Positions 15,466-22,672 of a stretch of DNA of 64,000 bases are shown one piece after another. Position 1 is the first letter of the stretch, and each line of letters opens with the position of its first letter. The position numbers were made by a program, and so were the translations under genes. Source of the DNA: JACDAN01 sp963802375 (GTDB lineage Bacteria > Actinomycetota > Thermoleophilia > Gaiellales > Gaiellaceae). The notes beneath the pieces were generated by a model. The model had not been told where the DNA came from. It made no database searches and saw only the letters and a program-made list of their open reading frames with translations. Where the stretch lies: NCBI GenBank assembly GCA_963802375.1, contig CAWDIJ010000005.1, forward strand, positions 62,001 to 126,000, written 5' to 3'.

Positions 15466-16435
15466 GGGCGGCGCCGACCTCCCTCTGGATGCCGGCCATG
15501 ATCCCGTCCTCGCGGTCGAAGAACGTCTTCTGCACCTCGTCCCAGCCGCCGACGTCCTCGATCGTGAAGAGGCCCGGCGGCGTCGGGAACTGGAACTCGT
15601 CCGCGAGCGCCTCGTTCACGGGCCGGTAGCCCGCCTTGCCGAAGACGCGCTGCGCCTCCTCGCCGCGGATGTAGTCCAGGAAGGCCGCGGCCTGCTCGGG
15701 CGCGTCGTTCGTGACCGCCACCGGGTTCTCGATCAGGATCGTCTGGTCGGGAACGACGTAGTCGAGGTCTTCGCCCTTCTCCTGCGCCAGAATCGCCTCG
15801 TTCTCGTAGGCGAGCAGGACGTCGCCCTTTCCGCCGGTGAACGTCTGCAGCGACTCGCGCGCACTCTTGTCCTGCACGGACACGTGCTTGAAGAGCTCGC
15901 CGAGGTACTCGACGGCCTGCTCGTGCGACTTGCCGAGCTTCTTCTGCGCGCCGTAGGCCGCCATGACGTTCCAGCGGGCACCACCGGACGTGAACGGGTT
16001 GGGCTCGATCACCTCGACACCGTCCTTCACGAGGTCGTCCCAGGTCTTGATCCCCTTCGGGTTCCCCTTCCGAACCGCGAAGACGACGACCGAGTTCGTG
16101 ACCATTCCGTTGTGCTCGTCATCGGCCCAGGTCTCAGCGACCTGGCCGGACTCGACGAGGCGATCGACGTCGGGCGCCAGAGAGAACGCGACGACGTCGG
16201 CGGGGAGCCCCTGCTCGACCGCGCGGCTCTGCTCGCCCGAGCTGCCGTACGACTCGTCGAAGCTGACACCCGTCCCCGCATCCGTCTTGGCGAAGTCCTT
16301 CGTCAGCTGCGCGTAGACCTCGCGCGGCGTCGAGTAGGCGACAAGCGTGAGCTTCGAGCCGTCGGAGCTGGCCTCCGAAACCCCGCCGCAGCCGACCAGG
16401 GTCAGCGCGAGAGCTGCCAGAATGAAGAAACGCAT
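15458..16435 (-). CDS. cysP: Sulfate-binding lipoprotein CysP/Sbp
   Basis: Extracytoplasmic sulfate-binding protein of 325 residues, first gene of the importer operon. The ATG at 16435 gives a lipoprotein signal with lipobox LVGC near residue 17. Family motifs are LVAYSTPREVYAQLTKDF, SYGSSGEQSRAVEQG, ADVVAFSLAPDVD, and NPFTSGGARWNVMAAYGA in the ligand-binding region. An in-frame ATG 11 codons upstream would lack the SD spacing; AAGGAGG at 16440-16446 supports 16435. A strong promoter and dyad lie just upstream. Confidence 0.92.
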   Translation of the reverse strand: MRFFILAALALTLVGCGGVSEASSDGSKLTLVAYSTPREVYAQLTKDFAKTDAGTGVSFDESYGSSGEQSRAVEQGLPADVVAFSLAPDVDRLVESGQVAETWADDEHNGMVTNSVVVFAVRKGNPKGIKTWDDLVKDGVEVIEPNPFTSGGARWNVMAAYGAQKKLGKSHEQAVEYLGELFKHVSVQDKSARESLQTFTGGKGDVLLAYENEAILAQEKGEDLDYVVPDQTILIENPVAVTNDAPEQAAAFLDYIRGEEAQRVFGKAGYRPVNEALADEFQFPTPPGLFTIEDVGGWDEVQKTFFDREDGIMAGIQREVGAALE

Positions 16436-16497
16436 GGAGCCTCCTTGGATAGGAAACACTAATCTCACCGATTAGGCGTTTCTATCCGGGAGGCTCC
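16436..16497. promoter_or_regulatory. 62-bp inverted repeat with CTAAT-N7-ATTAG core before cysP
   Basis: Arms GGAGCCTCC...GGATAGGAAACACTAAT (16436-16463) and ATTAGGCGTTTCTATCC...GGGAGGCTCC (16471-16497) surround a 7-base centre. The inner dyad CTAAT-N7-ATTAG (16459-16475) lies just after the -10 box, a classical repressor position. In a message reading through from sat, the full hairpin would bury the cysP SD (AAGGAGG) against CCTCC. A message from the local promoter would lack the upstream arm and leave the SD free. The inner dyad recurs at 22318-22338. Confidence 0.72.
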
Positions 16498-16508
16498 TGC
16501 GGTGTCAA
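16480..16508 (-). promoter_or_regulatory. Sigma70-type promoter of cysP-cysT-cysW-cysA
   Basis: On the minus strand, -35 TTGACA (complement of 16503-16508) and -10 ATAGAA (complement of 16480-16485) are 17 bases apart. The expected start of transcription is near 16473, inside the CTAAT-N7-ATTAG dyad. The -35 box sits 6 bases beyond the sat stop codon, so the importer can be transcribed independently of the operon upstream. Confidence 0.7.
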
Positions 16509-16514
16509 GTTCCA

Positions 16515-17663
16515 TCAGGTCCGGTAGGCCTCGATCAGCACCTCGGCGACCTCGGGCCGTGAGAACTCCACCGGCGGGATCTCGCCGTTGCTCAGCATCT
16601 CCCGCACCTTCGTTCCCGACAGGAAGACGTGGTCGTCGCCGCCGTGCGGGCACGTCTTCGGCGAAACCATCGCCTCGCAGCGCTTGCAGTAGACGGCGTG
16701 CTCGAAGAACATCGGCTCGATGTCGAGCTCGTGCGGCTCGAGCTCGTCGAAGATCCGCTGGGCGTCGTAGGAGCCGTAGTAGTCGCCGACCCCCGCGTGG
16801 TCGCGGCCGACGATGAAGTGCGAGCAGCCATAGTTCTTGCGGCAGATCGCGTGCCAGATCGCCTCCCGCGGGCCCGCGTAGCGCATCGCCGCCGGGAAGG
16901 CCGAGACGACGACGCGGTCGGCCGGGTAGTAGTTGTCGACGAGCACGCGGTAGCAGTCCACCCGGGTCTTGGCCGGTACGTCGTCCTGCTTCGTGTCGCC
17001 GACGAGCGGGTGGATCAGGAGGCCGTCCACGGTCTCGAGGGCCGTCTTCGTCAGGTACTCGTGCGCCCGGTGGATCGGGTTGCGGGTCTGGAAGCCCACG
17101 ATGCGCTTCCAGCCGCGCTTCTCGAACTCGGCGCGGGTCTCGGCCGGGTCCTTGGCGAGCTCCGGAAAGGGCGGCTGCGCCCGCTCGAAGACGGTGACGC
17201 GGCCGGCGAGGTAGAGCGGCTTCTGGTCGTAGAGCCGCGCCACTCCGGGATGCGCGTCGTCCGTCGTGCGGAAGCACTGCTCGGCCTCACGCTCCTTGTC
17301 GTACTCGAAGGCCTCCTCGACCTCGAGAACTGCGACCGGTCGGCCGGACTTGTCGGCGAGAGCGATCCGGTCGACGTCGGGTGCCTTGTCCACCGCGAGG
17401 CAGACGGGCAGCGCCCAGGGGAGCCCGTTGGCGAGCCGCATCTCCTCGACGACCCGCTCGTAGTCCTCTCGTCCCATGAAGCCCTCGAGTGGGCTGAGGG
17501 CGCCGGAGGCGAGCATGTCCAGATCGGAAAGCTCCCTCGACGTCAGCGTCACAACCTCGAGGCCGTCGAGATCGTCAGGCCGCTCGCCGGTGCGGTCGAC
17601 GAGCTCGCCGCCGTGTGGCTCGATCAGACCTGTCCTCGTGCCTGGCACCGAGACCTGGCTCAT
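16515..17663 (-). CDS. sat: ATP sulfurylase (sulfate adenylyltransferase)
   Basis: Makes APS and pyrophosphate from sulfate and ATP. At 382 residues it is the single-subunit Sat type, not CysDN. The active-site motif QTRNPIHRAHEYL and the GRDHAGVGDYYG block are intact. A CxxC...C/H cluster (VYCKRCEAMVSPKTCPHG) near the C terminus is the zinc site of bacterial and archaeal Sat. It is the last gene of the seven-gene operon starting at 22295 and overlaps the APS kinase gene by 4 bases. Confidence 0.94.
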   Translation of the reverse strand: MSQVSVPGTRTGLIEPHGGELVDRTGERPDDLDGLEVVTLTSRELSDLDMLASGALSPLEGFMGREDYERVVEEMRLANGLPWALPVCLAVDKAPDVDRIALADKSGRPVAVLEVEEAFEYDKEREAEQCFRTTDDAHPGVARLYDQKPLYLAGRVTVFERAQPPFPELAKDPAETRAEFEKRGWKRIVGFQTRNPIHRAHEYLTKTALETVDGLLIHPLVGDTKQDDVPAKTRVDCYRVLVDNYYPADRVVVSAFPAAMRYAGPREAIWHAICRKNYGCSHFIVGRDHAGVGDYYGSYDAQRIFDELEPHELDIEPMFFEHAVYCKRCEAMVSPKTCPHGGDDHVFLSGTKVREMLSNGEIPPVEFSRPEVAEVLIEAYRT

Positions 17664-18211
17664 GCGGCCACCTCGGCGCGCGTCAGACCGAGCTGCTCGA
17701 GCTTGTCGAGGACGATCTGCGCCGACTCCTCCGGCGGGTGCTGCTCGGTGTCGATCCGAAGCTCCGGGTCGCTCGGCTCCTCGTACGGATCCGAGACCCC
17801 AGTGAACTCCTTGATCTCCCCGCTGAACGCCTTCTCATAGAGGCCCTTGACGTCGCGCCTGGCGCACTCCTCCACAGAGGTGGCGACGAAGACCTCGACG
17901 AAGCGACCTTGCTGCTCGACCAGCTCGCGGGCGTGCTGCCGCGTCTCCTCGTAGGGCGAGATCGCCGAGACGAGCACCGCCGCCCCGTGGCGGGTCAGCC
18001 GCGAGGCGACCCAGCCAATGCGCTCGATGTTCGTGTCGCGGTCCTCCTTGGAGAAGCCGAGGCCCTTCGACAGGTGGGTGCGGACGACGTCGCCGTCGAG
18101 GTACTCGACGAGGTGGCCGCGGCGCTCGAGCTCGGGGCCGACGATCTCCGCGATCGTCGTCTTCCCGGCTCCGCTGAGGCCCGTGAACCAGAGGGTGAAT
18201 CCGTCAGGCAT
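17660..18211 (-). CDS. cysC: APS kinase
   Basis: Phosphorylates APS to PAPS. Residues 1-20 contain the P-loop GLSGAGKTT. DGDVVRTHLSKGLGFSKEDR and NIERIGWVASRL are the APS-binding and lid regions, and DVKGLYEKA is conserved. Length is 183 residues from the ATG at 18211, usual for free-standing CysC. It overlaps cysH by 8 bases and sat by 4. Because the reductase next door looks APS-specific, PAPS here may serve sulfation reactions instead of reduction. Confidence 0.94.
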   Translation of the reverse strand: MPDGFTLWFTGLSGAGKTTIAEIVGPELERRGHLVEYLDGDVVRTHLSKGLGFSKEDRDTNIERIGWVASRLTRHGAAVLVSAISPYEETRQHARELVEQQGRFVEVFVATSVEECARRDVKGLYEKAFSGEIKEFTGVSDPYEEPSDPELRIDTEQHPPEESAQIVLDKLEQLGLTRAEVAA

Positions 18212-18917
18212 TCGTCTCCTTTGCATCGATGGGTGTGTCCAGGTGGATGCCGCACTCGAGCTTGTCCGAGCCGGCCCAGCGTCCGGCCCGCTCCTCCTCG
18301 TCGGGCGAGGTCGGGCGGGTGCAGGGCATGCAGCCGATCGACCGGTAGCCGGCGTCGTGAAGCGGGTTGAACGGAATCTCGTTGACGTGGATGTAGAGCC
18401 AGACGCGGCGCTCGTCCCAGTCGGCGAGCGGGTGCACCTTCCAGACGCCGTAGCGCTCCGACCACTGGAGCTTCGGCGTGTGCGCGCGGCTCGGGGACTG
18501 GTCGCGCCGGATTCCGGAGATCCAGGCGTCGTACGGCTCGAGCGCGTCGAGCAGCGGCTCGACCTTCCGGATGTGGCAGCAGCGGTCGGGATCGCGCTCC
18601 CAGAGGTTCGGCCCCTCCTGCTTGTGCTGCTCGGCGACGGTGATGACCGGTGGCGGCGGGAGCAGCTTCAGGCCGTAGCGCTCCACCAGCCGGTCACGCG
18701 TGTCGTAGGTCTCGCGGAAGAAGAGGTGCGTGTCGAGCTCGACGATCGGGACGTCGAGGCCGAGCTCGGAGACCATGTGGACGAGCACCGACGACTGCTT
18801 CTGCCACGAGCAGGTCAGGCAGAGCTTTTCGCCGTACTCGGCGTGCGCCCAGCGGAGCAGGTCCTCGGCGGACATCGCCTCGACGTCCTGCTCAGGAAGC
18901 GGAGGCGCGGTCGCCAA
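18204..18917 (-). CDS. cysH: Assimilatory APS reductase ([4Fe-4S] CysH type)
   Basis: Reduces adenylyl sulfate to sulfite and AMP. The protein (237 residues) has cysteine pairs CCHIRK near residue 122 and GCMPCTRP near 204; these four cysteines bind the [4Fe-4S] cluster that marks APS reductases as opposed to PAPS reductases. The C-terminal ECGIH holds the catalytic cysteine. The start is TTG at 18917, with SD AAGGAGG six bases upstream, inside the comA-like gene (26-base overlap). No sulfite reductase follows in this operon. Confidence 0.9.
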   Translation of the reverse strand: MATAPPLPEQDVEAMSAEDLLRWAHAEYGEKLCLTCSWQKQSSVLVHMVSELGLDVPIVELDTHLFFRETYDTRDRLVERYGLKLLPPPPVITVAEQHKQEGPNLWERDPDRCCHIRKVEPLLDALEPYDAWISGIRRDQSPSRAHTPKLQWSERYGVWKVHPLADWDERRVWLYIHVNEIPFNPLHDAGYRSIGCMPCTRPTSPDEEERAGRWAGSDKLECGIHLDTPIDAKETNA

Positions 18918-19638
18918 GGAGCACCTCCTTCAGCGTGTCGGCGCGGAGGCCGCGCCGGAGCGTCTCGAGCGGGATGACTTCCTCGGGCGGGATGTTCCCG
19001 AGGTTCACGGCCGGCCCGAAGCGCTTCACGAACCAAGCCTGCGCGGCCTTCGTCGGCGCCTCGAAGATGACGTCGTCGAGATCGACCGCAGAGCCGATCT
19101 CCTCGACCAGGTCGGTGCGCATGGCGCCATCCGAGGTGAAGATCCCGGAGCTCGCGCCCTCGCGCGCCTCGGTGATCACCTTCCAGGCCCCGGCGTCGAG
19201 CTCCTCGCGCAGCCACTGCGTCCACTCGTCCGACGAGAACTCGACGGACGAGTCCTTCGAGCCGACCTCGGAGAGGACGGTGAAGTCCCTGGACAGGTCG
19301 GCGATTAGCTCCAGTTTCTGCTCGCGCGGGATCTCGACCACGCCGTCGGAGATCTCGACATGGTCGAGCCCGAGCTCGGCGAGCCACTGCTTGTAGCGGT
19401 CGAGCTGCCCGGTCGCCCAGACAGCCTCGAAGAACGTTCCGCCGACGACGACGCGCTTCTCGCGGAGGACGTCGAGCTTCTTGCGCAGGTTCGCCGTGAC
19501 GTAGGCAGTGCCCCAGCCGAGCTTGACGACGTCGATGTAGAGGCCACTCGTCTCGAGCACGTCCTCCCACGCCCGCCGGCCGAGGCCCTTGTCGAGAACA
19601 TGTGTCAGCCCATGGTCGGTCGGCTCAAAGCCCAGCAA
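18892..19638 (-). CDS. comA: Phosphosulfolactate synthase (ComA family)
   Basis: The ComA family (PF02679-like) adds sulfite to phosphoenolpyruvate to give (R)-phosphosulfolactate, the first step of coenzyme M synthesis in methanogens and of some bacterial sulfonate pathways. The protein (248 residues) has the family core: GLTHVLDKGLGRRAWED, YIDVVKLGWGTAYVT, KRVVVGGTFFEAVW, DHVEISDGVVEI and LSEVGSKDSS. It overlaps the fumarase beta gene by 14 bases and cysH by 26 bases, so its substrate sulfite is probably made by the next enzyme in the same message. The family assignment is strong; the exact product here is inferred. Confidence 0.88.
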   Translation of the reverse strand: MLGFEPTDHGLTHVLDKGLGRRAWEDVLETSGLYIDVVKLGWGTAYVTANLRKKLDVLREKRVVVGGTFFEAVWATGQLDRYKQWLAELGLDHVEISDGVVEIPREQKLELIADLSRDFTVLSEVGSKDSSVEFSSDEWTQWLREELDAGAWKVITEAREGASSGIFTSDGAMRTDLVEEIGSAVDLDDVIFEAPTKAAQAWFVKRFGPAVNLGNIPPEEVIPLETLRRGLRADTLKEVLLGDRASAS

Positions 19639-20209
19639 GGATCTTCTCCAGGCGCTTGTTCGCCGCCTCGTTGACGTCGTGGAACATCGAGTTGCCGTGA
19701 GAGTCGATTCCGACCCAGAGCGGCCCGAAGTCCTTGACGCGGAACTTCCAGAGGCACTCGGGCATCAGCTCCTCCCAGTAGACCTCCTCGATCTCCTCGA
19801 TCTGGGTGGTCTCGAGCGCCGCGGCGCCGCCGACGATCGCGAAATAGACCATCCCGTGCTCGCGCATCGGCTCGATCGCCTCATCGGGAAGCCCGCCCTT
19901 CCCGGCGATCGCGCGGACGCCGTAGTCCCGGCCGAGACCCTCGGTGAAGCGGACCATCCGCGCACTCGTCGTCGTCCCGATGCACATCGGGTCGTAGCCG
20001 CCGTCGTCGCGTTTTCGGACGTTGGGCGCCGTGTGCAGGAGGAAGGCGCCGGAGAGATCCAGAGGCGGCTCGACACCCTCGTCGAAGATCCGGATGTGCG
20101 AGCGGTCGCGGATCCCGATGATGTGGCCGTCGACGGTGACGAGATCGCCCGCGCGGAGCTTGCGGACCTCCTCCTCTGTGGTCGGAAACGTCAGTCGCAG
20201 CTCGGCCAT
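19625..20209 (-). CDS. Class I fumarase / L-tartrate dehydratase-type hydro-lyase, beta subunit
   Basis: Beta subunit (194 residues, Fumerase_C-like) of a two-subunit Fe-S hydro-lyase. Features are LRAGDLVTVDGHIIGIRDRS, HTAPNVRK, CIGTTTSARM and GKGGLP, which build the swivelling substrate domain. The enzyme adds or removes water across a double bond in dicarboxylates (fumarate/malate, tartrate). Its start overlaps the alpha stop by one base (TGATG). Its placement between a flavoprotein and a ComA-like gene raises the possibility of a sulfonate analogue as substrate. Confidence 0.88.
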   Translation of the reverse strand: MAELRLTFPTTEEEVRKLRAGDLVTVDGHIIGIRDRSHIRIFDEGVEPPLDLSGAFLLHTAPNVRKRDDGGYDPMCIGTTTSARMVRFTEGLGRDYGVRAIAGKGGLPDEAIEPMREHGMVYFAIVGGAAALETTQIEEIEEVYWEELMPECLWKFRVKDFGPLWVGIDSHGNSMFHDVNEAANKRLEKILAGL

Positions 20210-21105
20210 CACGCCTCCCTGTCGAACTCGGTGGTCCCGTCGGCGGCGATGTGCGCAGACGCCCGGCGCGCGGCCCAGCACTGATAGTTGACGGCCACTG
20301 GGTTGAGCGTCATGTGCGTGTCCGCGTGCTCGATGTGGCACTGAAGGACGGTGACGTCGCCGCCGAGCCCCATCGGCCCGATCCCGGTCTCGTTCAGGAG
20401 CTGGAAGAGCTCCTCCTCGAGCTTCGCGACCAGCGGATCGGGATTCCGGGTTCCGACCGGCCGCGCGATTGCCTCCTTGGCGAGGTGCATCGCGTAGTCG
20501 GCCGAGCCGCCGATCCCGACCCCGACGATCCCGGGTGGGCACGGTTTCCCGCCGGCGCCGACGATCGACTCGAGGACGAACTGCTTGATCCCCTTCACGC
20601 CGTCGGCGGGAACACACATCTTGAGGAAGCTCATGTTCTCCGAGCCCGAGCCCTTCGGGACGCACTTCACGTCGAGGCCGTCCCAGTCGGCGACGAAGTC
20701 CCAGTGCACGATCGGGACGCGGTAACCGACGTTCGGGCCGGTGTTCTCGCGGGTGAGCGTGTGGACGGTGTTCGAGCGCAGCGGGTGGTCGAGCGTCGCA
20801 CGCATCGTCCCGTCGTAGAGCGCCTGGTAGATCCGCGCCGGGTGGAGCGGGAAGTGCTCGCCGACGCGGCAGTAGTAGACCGCGATCCCCGTGTCCTGGC
20901 AGACGAGGTTGTTCTCGCGCTCGGCGATCTGGACGTTCTTGAGGATCGTCTGGAGCACGCGCTGGCCGGGCACCGACGTCTCCTTGCCGGACGCCTCCGC
21001 CAGGGCGTCGCGCAGGTCCTGCGGGATGTCCTTCAGCGCCCAGACGTAGAGGTGCGCCGCGGCATCCTCGACAGCCTGTTGGATGTCTGTCTCGACCGTG
21101 CTCAT
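20209..21105 (-). CDS. Class I fumarase / L-tartrate dehydratase-type hydro-lyase, alpha subunit
   Basis: Alpha subunit (298 residues, PF05681-like) carrying the [4Fe-4S] cluster. The probable cluster cysteines are in ENNLVCQDTGIAVYY, MSFLKMCVPADG and GGKPCPPGIVGVGIGG, the usual three positions. It starts at ATG 21105 overlapping the flavoprotein stop (ATGA). Family members include TCA-cycle fumarase, tartrate dehydratase and mesaconase, and sequence alone does not separate them. Operon context with sulfate-reduction genes is unusual for a housekeeping fumarase. Confidence 0.88.
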   Translation of the reverse strand: MSTVETDIQQAVEDAAAHLYVWALKDIPQDLRDALAEASGKETSVPGQRVLQTILKNVQIAERENNLVCQDTGIAVYYCRVGEHFPLHPARIYQALYDGTMRATLDHPLRSNTVHTLTRENTGPNVGYRVPIVHWDFVADWDGLDVKCVPKGSGSENMSFLKMCVPADGVKGIKQFVLESIVGAGGKPCPPGIVGVGIGGSADYAMHLAKEAIARPVGTRNPDPLVAKLEEELFQLLNETGIGPMGLGGDVTVLQCHIEHADTHMTLNPVAVNYQCWAARRASAHIAADGTTEFDREA

Positions 21106-22295
21106 GCCGCCGCCTTCTCCGCCGCGGCCTTGCCGGCGCGCCGGCCGAACACCGTGCATTCGAGCAGCGAGTTGCCCATCATCCGATTCCTTCCATGCGT
21201 GCCGCCGGCGATCTCGCCGGCCGCGTAGACCCCTTCGAGCGTCGTCTCTCCGTGCTCGTCGATCACGAGCCCGCCGTTCTGGTAGTGGAGCACCGGGTAG
21301 GTCAAGATCGGCTCGGCCAGCGGATCGATGCCGCCCGCCCGGTACCGCCGGAGCATGTACGGCAGGGACACGTCCGCGTCCGCTTCGGGGATGCGCGTCG
21401 TGTCAAGGTAGACCGCCGGGCGGCCGTCCTCGGTCTCGACGCCCTTGCCCTTCTCGACCTCGTCGAAGATCGCCTGCGAGACCTCGTCCCGCGGGCCGAG
21501 CGAGTCCGTGAACTCCTCGCCGTCGGCGTTGAGGAGGACGGCGCCGTAGGCGCGCGTCGTCTCGGGGATCGAGTACCCCTGCATCGTCTCGGGCCAGGCG
21601 CCGCCGTTGGGGTGGTACTGGAGCGCGTCGAGGTCGCGCGACTGGGCCCCGAGGTCGAGCGCGATCTGCGTCACCTCGCCCGTCGCACCGGGATGGTTCG
21701 TGGAGAGCTCGCCGCGCTCCTTGGCCTCGCGGAAGCAGCGGCCGCCGGCGGCGAGGACGACCGTCCCCGCCTCGATCTTGTGCTCGCCACAGCGCGCGAG
21801 CCAGCCGTTCTCGACGGGCTCGAGCGAACTGAGCGGTGACTTTGGAAAGGCGGTGCCCGAGCCGGCCTCGAACGCCTCCTTCAGCGCCATCGTAATCGCG
21901 AGGCCCGTGCGGTCGCCGACCTGGAGCAGGCGCTTGCGCGAGGCACCGCCGCAGCGCGCTAGGCGGTAGCCGCCGTTCTCGCGCGTGAACTCGACGCCAA
22001 GCTCCTCGAGCCAGTGGATCGCGGACGGCGCCTCGCTCGTCAGGATCTCGACGAGCTGCCGGTTCGCAGTCTCGTGCGAGCTGCGCCAGACGTCCTCGGC
22101 ATGCATCTCGGGCGAGTCGTCCTCGCCGAACGCGGCCTGGATCCCGCCCTGCGCCTTGGCCGAGTTGCAAGACTGGAGCGCACCCTTGGTGGCCAGGGCC
22201 ACCCGCGCTCCGGCCTTCTCGGCAGAGACGGCTGCGGCGAGCCCGGAGGCGCCCGATCCGATCACGAGCACGTCAAAGGAGAGCTTGCCGCCCAT
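21102..22295 (-). CDS. FAD-dependent fumarate reductase / L-aspartate oxidase-family flavoprotein, short form
   Basis: Flavoprotein of 397 residues, first gene of the operon. The FAD dinucleotide motif VLVIGSGASGLAAAVSAEKA is at residue 9. Active-site blocks of the SdhA/FrdA/AspO family are present: LQYHPNG, ETTRAYGAVLLN, GPRDEVSQAI (catalytic Arg) and HYQNGGLVIDEHG; the C terminus has GRNRMMGNSLLE. The protein ends shortly after this, so it lacks the C-terminal helical domain of SdhA and AspO (usually over 500 residues). A CTAAT-N7-ATTAG dyad lies 23 bases upstream. Its substrate could be fumarate, aspartate or a sulfonate analogue. Confidence 0.82.
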   Translation of the reverse strand: MGGKLSFDVLVIGSGASGLAAAVSAEKAGARVALATKGALQSCNSAKAQGGIQAAFGEDDSPEMHAEDVWRSSHETANRQLVEILTSEAPSAIHWLEELGVEFTRENGGYRLARCGGASRKRLLQVGDRTGLAITMALKEAFEAGSGTAFPKSPLSSLEPVENGWLARCGEHKIEAGTVVLAAGGRCFREAKERGELSTNHPGATGEVTQIALDLGAQSRDLDALQYHPNGGAWPETMQGYSIPETTRAYGAVLLNADGEEFTDSLGPRDEVSQAIFDEVEKGKGVETEDGRPAVYLDTTRIPEADADVSLPYMLRRYRAGGIDPLAEPILTYPVLHYQNGGLVIDEHGETTLEGVYAAGEIAGGTHGRNRMMGNSLLECTVFGRRAGKAAAEKAAA

Positions 22296-22317
22296 GGCGT
22301 CGATCCTACCACCACTT

Positions 22318-22348
22318 CGCTAATCGCACGCATTAGCGCTCATTATTC
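22318..22348 (-). promoter_or_regulatory. CTAAT-N7-ATTAG operator and -10 box of the sulfonate/sulfate-reduction operon
   Basis: The dyad CGCTAAT-N7-ATTAGCG (22318-22338) has perfect 7-base arms. On the minus strand a -10-like AATAAT (complement of 22342-22347) lies just upstream of it; no clear -35 is visible. The same arrangement, -10 then dyad, precedes cysP at 16459-16485. The dyad also sits 37 bases before the divergent small gene and could control both directions. Confidence 0.65.
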
Positions 22349-22374
22349 TGCTCGTCGGGGCCGATACGGATCGC

Positions 22375-22662
22375 ATGATCAAGACGATCGGCCTTGTCGG
22401 GATCCTCTGTGCTGCGGTGATCTTCGGAATGACCTGGGCGCGCCAGAGCTTCCAGGCCACCGAGAAGGCACCCACAGCCATCCTCCAGGCTGCGGCCGTC
22501 GCGCTCGAGGCCAGCCACCGCTCGACCGGCACCTACGCCGGCGCGAAGATGGAGTCCGTCATGCTCGTCCGGGCAGACCAGCTCCGCTACTGCATCGAGT
22601 ACGGCGGCCAGCACATCGCCGGGCCGGGCGGAACGCCGACTGCCGGCGCCTGTCCGCGCTAG
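22375..22662 (+). CDS. Small secreted or membrane-anchored protein (95 aa)
   Basis: A hypothetical protein with an N-terminal hydrophobic segment (TIGLVGILCAAVIFGMTWA, residues 3-21) and a short soluble part. The latter resembles minor pseudopilin-like or anchored peptides: ILQAAAVALEASHRSTGTY, then two cysteines (YCIEYG and GACPR) that could form a disulfide outside the cell. I cannot assign a family. It is divergent from the sulfur operon, sharing its 79-base regulatory gap, and convergent with the alcohol dehydrogenase gene. Confidence 0.65.
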   Translation: MIKTIGLVGILCAAVIFGMTWARQSFQATEKAPTAILQAAAVALEASHRSTGTYAGAKMESVMLVRADQLRYCIEYGGQHIAGPGGTPTAGACPR

Positions 22663-22672
22663 CGCGACCTGC

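Noticed and set aside
16436..16497. A known sulfur riboswitch (S-box/SAM type) before cysP
   Set aside because: The region is a single hairpin with no multi-helix junction or recognisable SAM-aptamer core, and the promoter lies so that most of it would not be transcribed from that start.
18204..18917. The reductase as a PAPS reductase
   Set aside because: It has the CC...CxxC cysteine set for a [4Fe-4S] cluster, which is typical of APS reductases and absent from PAPS-type CysH.
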